NCBI GenBank assembly: GCA_016748015.1
Contig: JAAOMT010000635.1
Span: forward strand, 8,963 to 31,275
DNA: 22,313 bases
Reading direction: 5' to 3'
Origin: Geosiphon pyriformis
Lineage: Eukaryota; Glomeromycota; Glomeromycetes; Archaeosporales; Geosiphonaceae
The translations under genes were made by a program, and so were the position numbers. The first letter of the stretch is position 1. Each line of letters opens with the position of its first letter. Shown piece after piece: positions 1-11,085 of the stretch. The notes below the pieces were generated by a model that worked only from the letters and a program-made list of their open reading frames with translations, was not told the origin of the DNA and searched no databases.

Positions 1-1512
1 TAAAATTTATATGTAAAAACTTGAAATATTCTCATAAAATCAGTTTAACTCAAATTTTGAATAGTTTGTAAAATTTTTAACCTAATTTTTTTAATTATTT
101 TTTAACAATTGCAAATTAAAAGTTTCTAAAACTGTAAACAAATAAAGTTTCAACTAAAATAAAAATAAAAAAGGTCAAAAATAAAAGTAAATATAAATAA
201 ATATTAAAAAATAAAGTAAAAAATTATATTAATATATATTATAAGTCATATTATAAATAGAAAAGATATATGATTATCTAATTTAAAAATAACATAATTG
301 TATAATTAAGAAATAAAAATAAATGAACTGTAAAATAAAATATTAATAAAATAATTAAAAAAATTTTAAATAAAAAAAATTACTTTAAAATAATATATAT
401 TTTCAATTTATGATTAAGATATTTTTCCCAAACGTATAGATTTAAAAAAAGATTTATAAATATAATAGAGTTTTTTTTGATTTTAGATTCTTTTTATTTA
501 AAATTATAACTTTTTTTTGTTATATTAAAATTAAATTTAAAAAATTTATATTTTTTTTGGTGTTTTATTTTTTTCAAACTATTTTAACAACAATCATATG
601 TTATTTTTAATTTAAAAATTTTTTAACTCTAAAATTCAATATTTTATTATATATTTTATCAATATAATAATTATGTAAATAAATACCTTAAACATTTTTT
701 CAATTATAAAATTAAATTATAAAAACAAATAAATATGAAATTTTTCTTGGTTTTTATTATTTAATATTTAATTATTCAATAGTTATTTCAACTTAAAGTT
801 TCAAAATCTTTTATATAAAGACAAGAACTCACAGAAAAAATAACAGAATTTATTAATTTCAACAAAAATTATACATAATACTGTAATAATCTTAAACAAG
901 AATGATTTGATGTAAAACTTCAAAGTCTCAAGGCTTAAAAATCATAAATTTTGAATTAGCCTTTAATTTTAACTGAATCACATTTTATGGATTTATTTCT
1001 TCATATTTCAGTACTTAGATATTAATACACTTGGTGAAAATTACATTATTGGTTTCAATATACTCAATTTTTTTAAGTAAATTTTACTGATTTTTTTATT
1101 AAAACTTAAATTTCTCTACTCAATAAAGTAATGCTAAATGCATCAAATTTTATAATGAATTTAAAGTATTTATACTTCAAAAATATATAACTTCAAGACA
1201 AAGATATACAGGAATTAATTTTTGTAATTAAAATTTTATCTAACATATTCAAATATTAATCAATATGTACAAAATTTTAAGCAAAATATTTGCCAAGTGA
1301 AAGACAAAGATGATAATTTTGAAAATTTTAATTTAATGTAAATATTAAGGTAATATCAAGGTTTGGCATTTTTTTTAAAACAAAATCATGAGAATAACTA
1401 ATTAATTAAATTGGTTTATTGACTTGCTATAAACTTTATGCAAAGGAAATATTATTAAATTTGTTATTACTAAACTGGCTAAATCTAATGAAAACCATCT
1501 GTAATGTTAGGA
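1..1512. other. AT-rich stretch without a recognised gene
   Basis: Very AT-rich DNA made of A and T runs, with dense stops in all frames. It lies upstream of the decayed Sel1 gene, where a kinase domain would be expected if that gene had the same architecture as its paralogue at the right end. I could not read a kinase domain here. One weak match to a DFG-like motif near 938-961 was judged insufficient. Confidence 0.6.
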
Positions 1513-1900
1513 TTAGATTATATATTTAGAAAATTTATCATATTTAGCCTTTTTACATCTTTTACATTTTTATCCATTTAAGCAATATAAATAAAAAAAT
1601 AAAATAGGTGTCTATTTTCAGTGTTTCAGATTTCTTTAAGGTTTAGTCTTTTCGAAAATGTGATTATAGGTTAAAAAAAACTATTTGCAATCTTGAGAAC
1701 TAGATTGTAGAATTAAGAAATTTATCAATAAGCTATTAATAATAACAAACATTGTCAGTTTTTATTACATCTTTGGGTTCCAAAAAATCTTTACCCATTT
1801 AAACAATGTACAAAAAAAACATTTATTTTCAGAATTTTCTAGTGTTTCAGATTTTTTTAAGACCAAAGCTTTTCAGAAACTTGATTATAAATTAAAATTC
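1513..1900 (+). repeat. Imperfect tandem duplication, about 190-225 bp per copy
   Basis: Two copies are visible, roughly 1513-1680 and 1701-1900. Shared landmarks in order are an AAATTTATCA block, TTACATCTTT, CCATTTAA, then AGTGTTTCAGATTT followed by TTTAAG, and a GATTATA block before TTAAAA. The spacing of matching blocks changes between copies, so small indels have accumulated. The second copy leads without a stop into the decayed Sel1 gene and encodes S-V-S-D-F-F-K followed by K-L-D-Y-K-L-K. The first copy encodes the related S-V-S-D-F-F-K with a stop two codons later. This suggests duplication of a coding segment rather than of neutral spacer. Confidence 0.6.
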
Positions 1901-3890
1901 TTATTTATTAGCAAAATTAAATACTTCTTTACTTATCCAAAATATTGGAGGTTTAATAATTCATTTGTGTTGCTACAAAAAATCATGTCTTCAATTTTAT
2001 TAATTGAAAACACAATTTCATTTTTCACATGGCTTGAAAAAGCATTAATTGCCATCAAAAAAAATTTGGCCATTTTTTCAGCTAGTGAATATTCAAAAGT
2101 TGCTGACTTGGTAAAAAAATATGTTAAATGCAATCAAAAAAAACCTAAAAACTTCTTTAATTGCTTAAATAATAAAAGTTTAAAACATTTAATAGACTAT
2201 ATTTTGTTCAGTTTTTTTTTAGAACATGAAATTAAAACTATTCTTAATTTAAAAAGAACATTTTTAGAATTTTGAAAAGCAGCAAATGCAAACAACTCTT
2301 TTGGACAATTTTTTTTAGAATGTTGCTATAATAATAGAATCAGCACTAAACAAGATTGAGAAAAAGCATTTGAACTTTATTTAAAAGCAGCAGAGGCAGG
2401 AAATTTAGATGCTAAATATAGCCTTGCAGTTTGTTATAATAATAGAGAAGAAACAACAAAAGATTTAGAAAAAGCATTCAAACTTTATTCAAAAGCAGCA
2501 GAGGTGAGACATATAATAACACAACTCAATCTTGTATTTTGTTATTTATATGGAAGGAAGACAAAAAATTTTGAAAAAGCATTTTAACTTTGTTCAAAAA
2601 CAACAAAGATGAGACATACAATAGTACAATTTAATCTTGTACTTTTTTATGCTAATAAAAAAGAAACAATGAAAAATTCAGAAAAAGCATTTTAACTTTA
2701 TTTAAAAACAACAGAGGCAGAACATATATTGGCACAATACAATCTTGCAGTTTTTTATGATAATGAAGAAGAAACAACAAATAATTCTGAAAAAACATTT
2801 CAATTTTATTTAAAAGCAGCAGAGATGAGATATACAACAGTATAATACAATCTTGCAAATTGTTATTTAAATAGAAAAAGAACAACAAAAAATTTAGAAA
2901 AAGCATTTGAACAGTTTTCAAAAGCAGCAGAGGCAGAACATACAAAAACACAATTAAATCTTGCAGCTTGTTATAATAATAGAGAAAAAATAAAGAAAAA
3001 TTCAGAAAAGCATTTCAACTTTATTCAAAAACAGCAGAGGCGAGAAACATAACAACACAATACAATCTTGCACTTTGTTATCAAAATAGATGGGAAATAA
3101 GAAAAATTTTAGAAAAAGCATTTAAACTTTATTCCAAAGCAGCAAAGATGAGAGATTTAAAACTACAATTAAATCTTGTAGCTTGTTATGCTAATGGAGA
3201 AAAAACAACTAAAAATTAAGAAAAAGTATTTGAACTTTATTTCAAAGCAGCAAAGATAGAAAATTTAAATGCACAATTCAATTTTGCTCTTTGTTATGTT
3301 AATGAAATAAAAATAACAAAAAATTTAACAAATGTCTTTGAACTTTTTTCAAAAACAGCAAAGATAAGATATACAATAACACAATACAATCTTGCAGTTT
3401 GTTATATTAGTAGAAAAAATACAACACAAAATTCAGAAAAAGCATTCAAACTTTATTTAAAAGCAGCAAAAACAGAACATATACTGACATAATATGATTT
3501 TGTACTTTGTTATTTAAATAGAGAAAAAACAACAAAAAATTTCAGAAAAAGCATTTAAACTTTTTTCAAAAGCAGCAGAAACAGAACATAAAATGACACA
3601 ATTCAATCTTACAGCTTTTTATGCTAATACAGAAAAAATGATAAAAAATATAGAAAAAGCATTTAAATTTTTTTCAAAAGCAACAAAGACAGGAGATTTA
3701 AATGCATAATACTATCTTGCAAATTGTTATGTTAATAGAAAAAAAACAACGAAAAATTTAGAAAAAGCATTTGAATTTTATTCAAAAGCAGCAGAGGCAA
3801 AATATATACTAACATAATACAATCTTGCACTTTGTTATTTATATAGAAAAAAAACAACAAAAAATGAGAAAAAACCATTCAAAATAAATA
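1698..3890 (+). pseudogene. Sel1-repeat protein, decayed (left paralogue)
   Basis: Remnant of a Sel1-like repeat protein, a helical repeat family used as protein-interaction scaffolds. One frame is open from about 1698 to a TGA at 2273-2275, some 190 codons, which is long for DNA this AT-rich. It holds a linker with S-K-V-A-D-L-V-K-K-Y and C-L-N-N-K. Sel1 repeats follow directly, reading K-A-A-N-A-N-N-S-F-G-Q-F-F-L-E-C-C-Y and then units of the form E-K-A-F-E-L-Y-L-K-A-A-E. Stops interrupt the array: TGA at 2273 and 2357, both at likely Trp positions, and several TAA in place of Gln in the A-Q-Y-N-L-A part of the unit. A one-base loss near 3005 and a one-base gain near 3545 shift the frame. 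The linker and first repeat align with the kinase-Sel1 pseudogene at 20839-22313. No start codon or promoter could be fixed. The call of a dead Sel1 gene is firm; its original N-terminus is unknown. Confidence 0.8.
2276..3885 (+). repeat. Sel1 coding array, 108-bp period, about 15 units
   Basis: The motif GAAAAAGCATTT or a variant (E-K-A-F) starts units at about 2360, 2468, 2573, 2681, 2789, 2897, 3005, 3112, 3220, 3328, 3436, 3545, 3653, 3761 and 3868. Spacing is 108 bp except 105 once and 107 or 109 where single-base indels occurred. A preceding divergent unit begins near 2276. Each 36-residue unit has the Sel1 pattern of two helices, with K-A-A-E and A-x-Y-N-L-A-x-C-Y blocks. The units are alike enough to point to expansion by unequal exchange before the gene decayed. 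Confidence 0.85.
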
Positions 3891-6380
3891 AAAAACTGCA
3901 AAAAATCTAAATTGAATACATAAATACACAAATTTCAAATCAGATCAGATAAAAAAAAAAATTAATAATAAGCAAAAGAAAATTGAACTTAAAACATTTG
4001 ATTTTAAGTAAAGTAGTTTATTATAGAATAAAAATTAATTCAATTGGTTTATACAATTGATATAAGAAGTAATTTTATAATGTGTTTTTAGTAGAATATG
4101 ATATAAAAATTGAAACAAAAAATAATACTTGATGCTATTTTCTTTATTTTCAGCTTGCTATCTGTTATTTTATTTGGTCAACTACAAAAAAATAATAAAT
4201 TGTTACAATAAAAATCTCAGTGTTTACCACATTAAAAATAGAGAATTGTAATACTAGTTAAGTAGTTTAAAACATTTTGGATTTATTTAAAAATTAAATT
4301 TGAAAATTATTCATATTGTCATTCATTTTTACAACAAAAAGTTGATCAGTTAATAACTTTCTTTAGACAAGTATTACATTAAATTTTTAAAAAATTTTCT
4401 ATATAATTTTGTTTCAAATTTTAAGAAATTTAATAAAAGTATAGTGCAAACCATTTATAGTTATTAAACAATTTATATAATTTTAAATTGTATCTAGTTT
4501 TCTAATTTTAATAATATTAAAAAACTAAACCATAAATAAAATAGATTAAGTTCTTTTCTTTCACATTTATAGTTTAATTTTTTGAATTATATTATAATTT
4601 ATAAAGTTATTAAAGTTTAAAATTAGCCACTTTTATTATTAATTTTTAATTTTTAGATATTGATCAATTAAGTTTTAGTCAATCAGCAATTATTTAAGTT
4701 ACATTATTATGTAATAAATTATCAAAGTATTATTATTTTCAAAAAGGCTTTTAATTAATATTAATCTAATTTTTAGATGGTTATTTTTTTATAAAAATAT
4801 AATATCTTTCAGTCTACATGTCTTCTGCTAATAACATAACACCATTAACTATGAATATTCTATTCACACCACTATTATATTTGGTTGTCATTATTGAAAC
4901 AAAAACTCAGATATCAATATTGTTTACATCAGACATTAAAGAAATTGTAAAAGTACTATAAGTGATTGTTAAAGAATTTAAGAATGTTATTTGTACTTTA
5001 TTTATAATCTTGTATTATTATAATATGAATACTTACTTTGAATTCACAAATAACTTTTTAATAACTATAATATTATATTTCAAAAAATTGCTTAAATCTA
5101 AGAGATATACAAAATTCTCTGTAATAAAAATTTCTGGTTAAATTTAATATTTGAATAATAAATTATACTAAAAAAAAATATAATAACTAAAATACCTATT
5201 GTGTATTTGACCAAATAATAATCTAGTTTTAGAATTGGTTTTCTAGGCTGTAAAAAGAATTTTAATTATTAAATATTTCAACAACTTATTAGAATATAAT
5301 ATATAATAACTTATTACAATAATTAAGAAACTTATATCAGTTAGTGTTAATTTAGGAAAATTAGATTAGAATTGAAAGATTTTTGTCTTTATCTTAATTA
5401 AAAAAACTGAAATTGTCTTAAAGCCTATAATTTTGAAAAAATTTTTTTTGTTAATATTATATATTTTCTAATAAGTTTATTTTGATACAAAAAATATATG
5501 AAACATATTAGTTCAAGTAGATAAAACTCAGATTTTTTTGTAAAAGCCTAATAAACTTCTCACTAGTAAGAATTTGATATCTTTAAAAATATGTGAATTA
5601 TTATTAAAATACATGGCATTTTCGAAATCAATTGTAAGTTCTAATCAAATTTATAAATAAATAATATTCTTTTCGAATTTTTTACTAATGTAATATAAAA
5701 AACATATGTCAAGTAACCAATAGGAAAGAAGTACATAGTATTAATCTCAATCATATTTAAAAATCTTGGCTTTTTGATTACATTATAATATTCTGAATAT
5801 TTTTCTTTAAATAATAAATTCATAAATAATTTAGCATATTGTCGATTACTGAATATAAAAATGAGAGATCACAACTAGACTGTAATACTAAAATTGAAAC
5901 CTATTTCAAATATTCTTACCTACTATTTTTTTAATTAACAATTATTTGCAATAAGTTTTTTATTAGCTTTAAAAGATCAGCTTCAATTTAAAAATTAGGT
6001 TTCTTTTAAATTAATTGTTTAATTGTTAATGTTAAACTTTTTTGTCCAAATTTCTTGTCATAAGTCAAAGAGATTTTTGTGGTAACTATTTTTATTAATG
6101 TTATCTGAATTTTCAGCTCAAATAATCTCCCCAATTTCAATAAAATTTTTTTTTGATAAATACCAAAGGAGTTTTTTTTGATTGCTTCTTATTTAGAACT
6201 ACAAAACAGAAATTAAAGTTTAAATTAGAACCAAAGAGATTTAAAGAATAAATATATACCTGAGTTAAAAATGCTATTTTCATTATGATACAATTTTTTT
6301 GTACAATTACACAGTTTAAATTTTTTAATTCTGTTCAAGCACTAATTACACATTAAATTAATATCACATTACATAAAAAA
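3891..6380. other. AT-rich stretch without a recognised gene
   Basis: No family was recognised on either strand. A minus-strand frame at 5641-5823, open a little further upstream to about 5870, has a protein-like composition but no match I know, and this length is expected by chance at this base composition. Positions 4810-4990 are slightly less AT-rich, with no convincing frame. Confidence 0.5.
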
Positions 6381-8283
6381 ATGCCACTTTATTTTAAAAA
6401 AAAGAGAAACTAAAGATCAAGTTAGAAATGCAAAAAAATCATATAAAAAAACACATTATACTACTTCAATAAATGATCATAATATTGAAGTAAATGAATT
6501 TAACAAACTAAATGTTAGTAATAAAGAGTGAAACAATAATAATAACAGTAGATAGAATAATACAGAAGATATGGAAGCCACAATTAAAATAAATACAAAA
6601 TTAAAAAAACTTAGTTTAATATAGAAAAATGACAATTATCTAAAAAAAAAAAAGTAAGACTCTTATATGACAAAAAAGATATTAAAGTCAACCTATTATG
6701 ATAAATATGAACCAAATAGTTTATTTATTAAAGCAACAGCTGGAACAAAAAAAATTATTACTTTCTTTAATATTAGTAATACTCAAACTACAGATTTATA
6801 ATAGTGTATGGAAAGCACAAAAAATTTGATATCTTGTAAAGTATTGGTTGCTTAATAATAAGCTTTTAATATCAAAATATAAAAAACACCAAAAAACAAT
6901 TAGAATAATTGATAATAAAGACATTGTAAAAAAATGTCATATTTGGATTAGAAACCAAAACTTTAATGCCACTTTAGCCATATTTAAAAAATTCATTGAA
7001 CATGAATTGTTTTCTAATATTAGAATAAAAAAAAAAACTAATAGTCTTATAACTACAGTAAAATAACTCAAAATTCTTGGTTATTTATTTTAACAATATT
7101 ATTAAGGCTTATATTATAATAGACATGAAAAAAATGATGTTTTGCAATCTCGAAAAAAAATTTTAAAAAAAATATATGAGCATAAAAAATATATGTTAAA
7201 GTATGAAGGTAAATTTATGAATTGAATACATTTTAACTTACTTAATAAAGAAAAAAAAGAGTTTTTGTAGTCCATAATAAATGCATTTTTTATTCAAATA
7301 ATAGCAAGCATGACATATAGACTTAGCATAAAAATTTATCATTAAGAAAAAAAGAAAATAGAAAATTAATTATGATTAGTAAATTTCTAACTAAAATTGA
7401 TGAACATTTATGTTTACAACAAAATGATATAAAAAACTATTCTAATATACTAAAAAGCACAATGCTATTTGCAACCTGATATAAATTAAGATGATTATTA
7501 AACAGCAGACTATTTTTTTATATAAATTAAATATAAAACAATTCCAATTTTCAAGAAATTATATACAGATTGTACAGTAGTATTTGTTTTTAATAATAGC
7601 TCTAATTATGCAGCATTTAATAAAAATGCTTTAATTGCAAACAGAATGAATTTAAATCTAGATAGAAAGTAATCATTAATACAAGATACTTCTTTTGGAT
7701 TAAATAATCAATTATAATTAATGATTTTTCTGAGAACATATTTAGATAAAAAACTTCAAGAATTGCCTAAAAAAATTAAACAAGTATTAATAGAACAAGG
7801 AAAATAGTCATCAAAAAAATTAATATTAGAATGCCAAAAATACAAAGAAAAAATCAAAGATTCTTCAAGAGTTTCTTATTGTGTATATCAAATAATATCT
7901 TTGGAATCTGATTTTCTTACTCGAAAAATACAATTAAGGAATTAATCAAAAGTATGAGACATAAGTACATTTTTTTTCCAAAATTTTATTGTGATTTAAA
8001 TTTTATTAGAAAATATTGGGAAGTTACTAAAAAATATACATGTAACAAATACAATTATTCATAGAAAAGATTATAAAAAACAGTGCCTAAAAGTTTTAAA
8101 TCAGTATCTTTAATAACTATTAGACAATTTTTAAGAAAATGTTGGTGTTATATGAATCTTTATAGAAAAAATTTTAGTGGAAAATTAGTAGAATATGCTA
8201 TAAAAAAGTATAAATCTCATAGAAGAATTTCAGATAATATTTTTGAAGAATTAGACAAATTAAATAATATTCAAACTTTGTAA
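6381..8283 (+). pseudogene. DDE transposase remnant (IS630/Tc1/mariner-like)
   Basis: Decayed transposase spread over several frames. From about 6381 a Lys/Asn-rich N-terminus can be followed, then S-T-Y-Y-D-K-Y and F-F-N-I-S-N-T-Q-T. Positions 6848-7066 are open and carry the DNA-binding region (N-F-N-A-T-L-A-I-F-K-K-F-I). A frame change leads to L-K-I-L-G-Y and Y-E-H-K-K-Y-M-L-K-Y-E-G. The core follows: V-V-H-N-K-C-I-F-Y-S (7267-7296), V-F-N-N-S-S-N (7586-7606), D-L-N-F-I-R-K-Y-W (about 7993-8019), and the C-terminal block running to the TAA at 8281-8283. In the family as I know it these motifs read H-D-E, F-D-N and N-F-I-E, so all three catalytic acids are lost: Asp to Asn at 7276-7278 and 7592-7594, and Glu to Arg at 8008-8010. 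At least three Trp codons became stops. The stretch reading C-Y-M-N-L-Y-R-K then S-H-R-R-I-S near the end is the most diagnostic. Terminal inverted repeats were not found. Confidence 0.75.
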
Positions 8284-8433
8284 TACTGTATTTGGTTTTA
8301 TATTATATAAAATTTAATAAAATTTTATTTTTTATTATAAATAATATATTAAAAACATATATATATTAACCAATAAAATTTAATTATATAAATAATATTA
8401 AATTAAATTAAGTTAGATTAAATTAAGTTAATG

Positions 8434-8458
8434 TATATATATATATATATATATATAT
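8434..8458. repeat. TA dinucleotide microsatellite
   Basis: Uninterrupted alternation of T and A for 25 bases. It is preceded at 8397-8430 by two copies of ATTAAATTAAGTTA. Confidence 0.95.
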
Positions 8459-8741
8459 CAATATATTAATTTTAATTTTTTTGACAATAAATTATTTTTC
8501 TAAAAAAGTATATTTTAAAATTTAGTAAAAAAATTTAAAGAAATAAATAATTTTTTAATTTATGTATTTTATTATTCCAAAAAAAATTGATAAAATCTTT
8601 GTATATTATAAATTTTGAAAAAATATCTCTTTTCAAGTACTTTTATAATTCTTTTACCAATTTATTTCGTTTATTAAGATAATTTCAAAGTTCTTAAATA
8701 AAATCATAAAAAAGCTGCTTGATTTTTATGTAATGTAATAT

Positions 8742-8766
8742 GCTGTATTGTTTTGATTAATACAGC
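8742..8766. repeat. Perfect 8-bp inverted repeat (hairpin)
   Basis: GCTGTATT at 8742-8749 and its exact complement AATACAGC at 8759-8766 flank a 9-base loop. The outer bases read AAAAGCTG at about 8710 and CAGCTTTT at 8763-8770, so a second pairing is possible. Its role is unknown; it could be a trace of a small inverted-repeat element. Confidence 0.5.
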
Positions 8767-9448
8767 TTTTAATATAGAATTATTCTAATTAGTTAAGTTT
8801 TCATGATAACAAGATTATTTGTGGATTTATGTAAACATATCTATTGCCAACATTTTTTCTTGGTCATTGTTATTTTGTTTTAAAGAGTTGGAAAATAGAT
8901 AAATTAATTCATTAAAACAATTGACCAGTTCTTTTGCTGTAAATACATTTTTGATCTATTTCAATCAAATAAGGGTAAATAATTTCAGTCTTTATATAGC
9001 TAAACAAATATATGCTCTTTGATTTCAGAAAGATTTTTAAAAACTATTTTCTTATTAAAACAAATTGAATATACATAGTAAATCTTGTTAAACCAAAAAT
9101 AATTGATCAACTATAATAATTGTTTTTCCTAATCTGAAAAATATTTTGAAATATCCAAAAAAAAATTATTTATTTGAAATAAAAGTTTATTTTATTTAGT
9201 ATTTTTAAACCATTATTTTGTAATTATAGGAAACTTTATATAAAAAAAAATTTCATCTGTTGTATTCACTGTTACCAAAAGTTTTTGGTCTCTTTTTTTG
9301 AATGTTGTTAACGTTGATTTGCTGTGAATTCACGTTTTTCAGGAAGTAGTTGAATCTCTAATAAATGAATTTATCTTCAAATTATCTCCTATAATTTGAA
9401 CTGCTGGGCTTATAAGTAGAATGACCAATTCTTTGCCAGTTACTTTAT

Positions 9449-9584
9449 GTAGTTACATTGTAGTAAATGTCAACTTTTTCCTAGAAATTGCTCGTCTAGA
9501 AGTTCACTAAAAATGTGTAGTTACTTTGCTGTAAAAGTCAACTCTTCTACAGAAAGCTTATCTGTAGGCTACTCTAATGATTGT
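9449..9584. repeat. Imperfect direct repeat spaced 68 bp
   Basis: GTAGTTAC at 9449 and again at 9517 begin two segments that match well over about 40 bases, including GTCAACT in both, and then diverge. This is a small local duplication without visible coding content. Confidence 0.5.
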
Positions 9585-9883
9585 AATAAGAAAATAAAAA
9601 AAATATAAAAAAAATATAAAAGAAAATAAAATTTTGTCAAGAGAAACATTTTTTATCCAGGCTTGGAGTTACTAACAGATTATTGAAATTGGTAGCTAAT
9701 CAATTTCAAAACGTTAGTTGTGTTGAGAGAATTTCAAGTATAATAATTTAAGAATTTGGTTTTTGAATATTTAATTTTTATTTAAATGTGTAAAAAGTAA
9801 TTTGTTTCAATTAAGATATCTAAAGTAGAATACTATGGTAAGATACTATAAGAAGATATATTTTTTTAAAGAGAGAAGCTCTT

Positions 9884-9891
9884 CTTTTATA
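9884..9891 (-). promoter_or_regulatory. TATA box in the candidate LTR of element A
   Basis: The minus strand reads GTTGTATAAAAGAAGAGC, with a perfect TATAAAAG at these positions. It lies about 50 bp after the last 20-bp repeat unit, the order expected for U3 enhancer then core promoter. Confidence 0.35.
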
Positions 9892-9941
9892 CAACTTGTT
9901 GTAGTACTAGTTTTTGAACTTGCATTTTTCTCTTTGCTATA

Positions 9942-10042
9942 ATTTGGGCAAACTAAAGATACATTTCGGCAAACTACAAGTTATTTCACTGAACTATTAA
10001 TTATTTCGGCAAATTTTCATTAATTTCGGCGAATTTTGATTA
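9942..10042. repeat. Tandem repeat, five units of about 20 bp
   Basis: Units start at 9942 (21 bp), 9963, 9983, 10003 and 10023, each beginning ATTT. Three units keep ATTTCGGC; the others read ATTTGGGC and ATTTCACT. The second half of each unit is variable and AT-rich. The CGGC core stands out against the AT-rich surroundings and makes this one of the few CpG clusters in the window. Confidence 0.85.
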
Positions 10043-10222
10043 TGTTAAATAGTTCAGGGTATTGTGTAATTTGATTATCTTAATTTCTAGAGTACAAATC
10101 GAATTATTGATTAAGTAATAATATTTGATAATTTAATTAAATAATAAGTAATAATCAAAATAATAATATTATATGCTAATTAATAATAGGAATTATAAAA
10201 GTAATTTCATGCTAATTAATAG

Positions 10223-11030
10223 TTAAAATTCTACTGATAATATAATCTTCTCTTCAAGACTGAGCTCTGTCAAAATCCAAGCACTATTTGTAATGTTAAG
10301 ATAGTGGTCCAAGATAATTGAAGTAATTTGGTCTGAAAATTGTTGAAATTTTAGTTCTGTGAGTTTTCCAATATATTGAATTTTCATTGAATAAAGTATT
10401 GGATTTTGTAGAACGTTTTTACAAGTATTGAATAAATTATAGAGTTTAGATACTGCTCTAAGTTTGTAGCAAGTGTTTGTTGGTCTAGCTGCTGTCTTGA
10501 ATTCATTGTGAATTTGTTTTTGTATAGTCTCAAGAGTGATGTTGGTTGCTTCAAGTTCCAGTTTTTGTTCATAAACTGTTTTTTCAATATGAAAATATCT
10601 ATATATAAGAGTATATTCATTGTTCTATTCATTAAGAAATAGTAGAAGTTTTTGTTGTATTGTGGCATTTGGTGGAATGTCAATAGGGGCAATTAAAAGG
10701 TTTTCTTTTAGTGCTTGTTTCAAAAGTTTTGATAATTGATTTCCAGAGTGACCTCTTGTTTTTTTTCTATAGAGATAATAGTTTTGAGAATTATTTACTA
10801 CTGGGACTGTAGTTTCTTTCTAAATATAATTAATTTGACTTCTATTAATCGTTATAGATAAGTCAGGAAGTGTTTTTAAGGCTAACATTAATTTTTGGGA
10901 TATTTGTTGAATATTTTGAGGAATAATTATGATAAAAATTGACTAATTAATAAAGAAAAAGAATAAAGAAATTATTTTTGGATATAGAGTTTTTATTTGT
11001 TTTTGGGTTTGAGTGTTTTTTGTAATTATT
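10223..11030 (-). pseudogene. Third reading frame of element A, unknown product
   Basis: About 268 codons can be read in a single frame with no frameshift and only three in-frame TAG codons, ending in TAA at 10223-10225. It starts 56 bp after the integrase stop. No ATG remains; an ATA near 11028 may be the mutated start. The N-terminus has a hydrophobic run (I-I-S-L-F-F-F-F-I-N, stop, S-I-F-I-I-I-I) that resembles a signal peptide. After it come five N-X-S/T sequons (N-R-S, N-N-S, N-A-T, N-I-T twice) and two Cys, in T-N-T-C-Y-K and F-N-T-C-K-N. The body is helical and Gln-rich (Q-N-I-Q-Q-I-S-Q-K-L-M). Its position behind integrase is that of env in env-bearing Ty3-type elements. A frame-shifted hydrophobic stretch follows the stop, but AT-rich DNA yields such stretches by chance. 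I do not recognise the family. An envelope-like or other secreted product is an inference from position, leader and sequons only. Confidence 0.65.
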
Positions 11031-11085
11031 TACTATTTTTGTTTTTATGTTTGTGTATTTAGAAAGGGTTTGTGAAAATGTTAAA

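Larger units (their letters stand above)
8284..9699. other. AT-rich spacer with small repeats
   Basis: No gene or domain was recognised on either strand between the transposase remnant and element A. It contains a TA microsatellite, an 8-bp-stem hairpin and a 68-bp-spaced direct repeat, listed separately. The part after about 9250 is less AT-rich and may be old transposon or LTR sequence. Confidence 0.5.
9700..10222 (-). promoter_or_regulatory. Candidate 3' LTR of element A
   Basis: This non-coding stretch lies immediately downstream of the third frame of element A on the minus strand, where the 3' LTR is expected. It holds a 20-bp tandem repeat (9942-10042), as found in LTR U3 enhancers, and then, further along the minus strand, a TATA box. 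No second copy exists in the window, since the 5' end of element A is missing. The ends and the target-site duplication could therefore not be fixed, and the boundaries are approximate. Confidence 0.35.

Noticed and set aside
938-961. Possible kinase D-F-G-like motif (K-I-I-N-F-E-L-A) left of the Sel1 gene
   Set aside because: No catalytic loop or other kinase motif is readable around it, and the distance to the Sel1 repeats is about twice that of the right paralogue.
2652-2951. Leu/Phe-rich minus-strand frame of 99 codons
   Set aside because: It is the antisense of the Sel1 repeats; its internal repetition simply mirrors the 108-bp unit.
2276-3885. CRISPR-like array
   Set aside because: The regular spacing comes from whole 108-bp coding units with the Sel1 pattern, with no short conserved repeat separated by unique spacers.
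4810-4990. Less AT-rich patch as a gene remnant
   Set aside because: No frame gives a recognisable motif and stops occur in all frames.
5641-5823. Minus-strand open frame of 60 codons
   Set aside because: Protein-like composition but no recognised motif. A few frames of this length are expected by chance at this base composition.
10384-10692. Minus-strand open frame of 102 codons
   Set aside because: It overlaps the longer third frame of element A in another phase; the longer frame has coherent composition over 268 codons.
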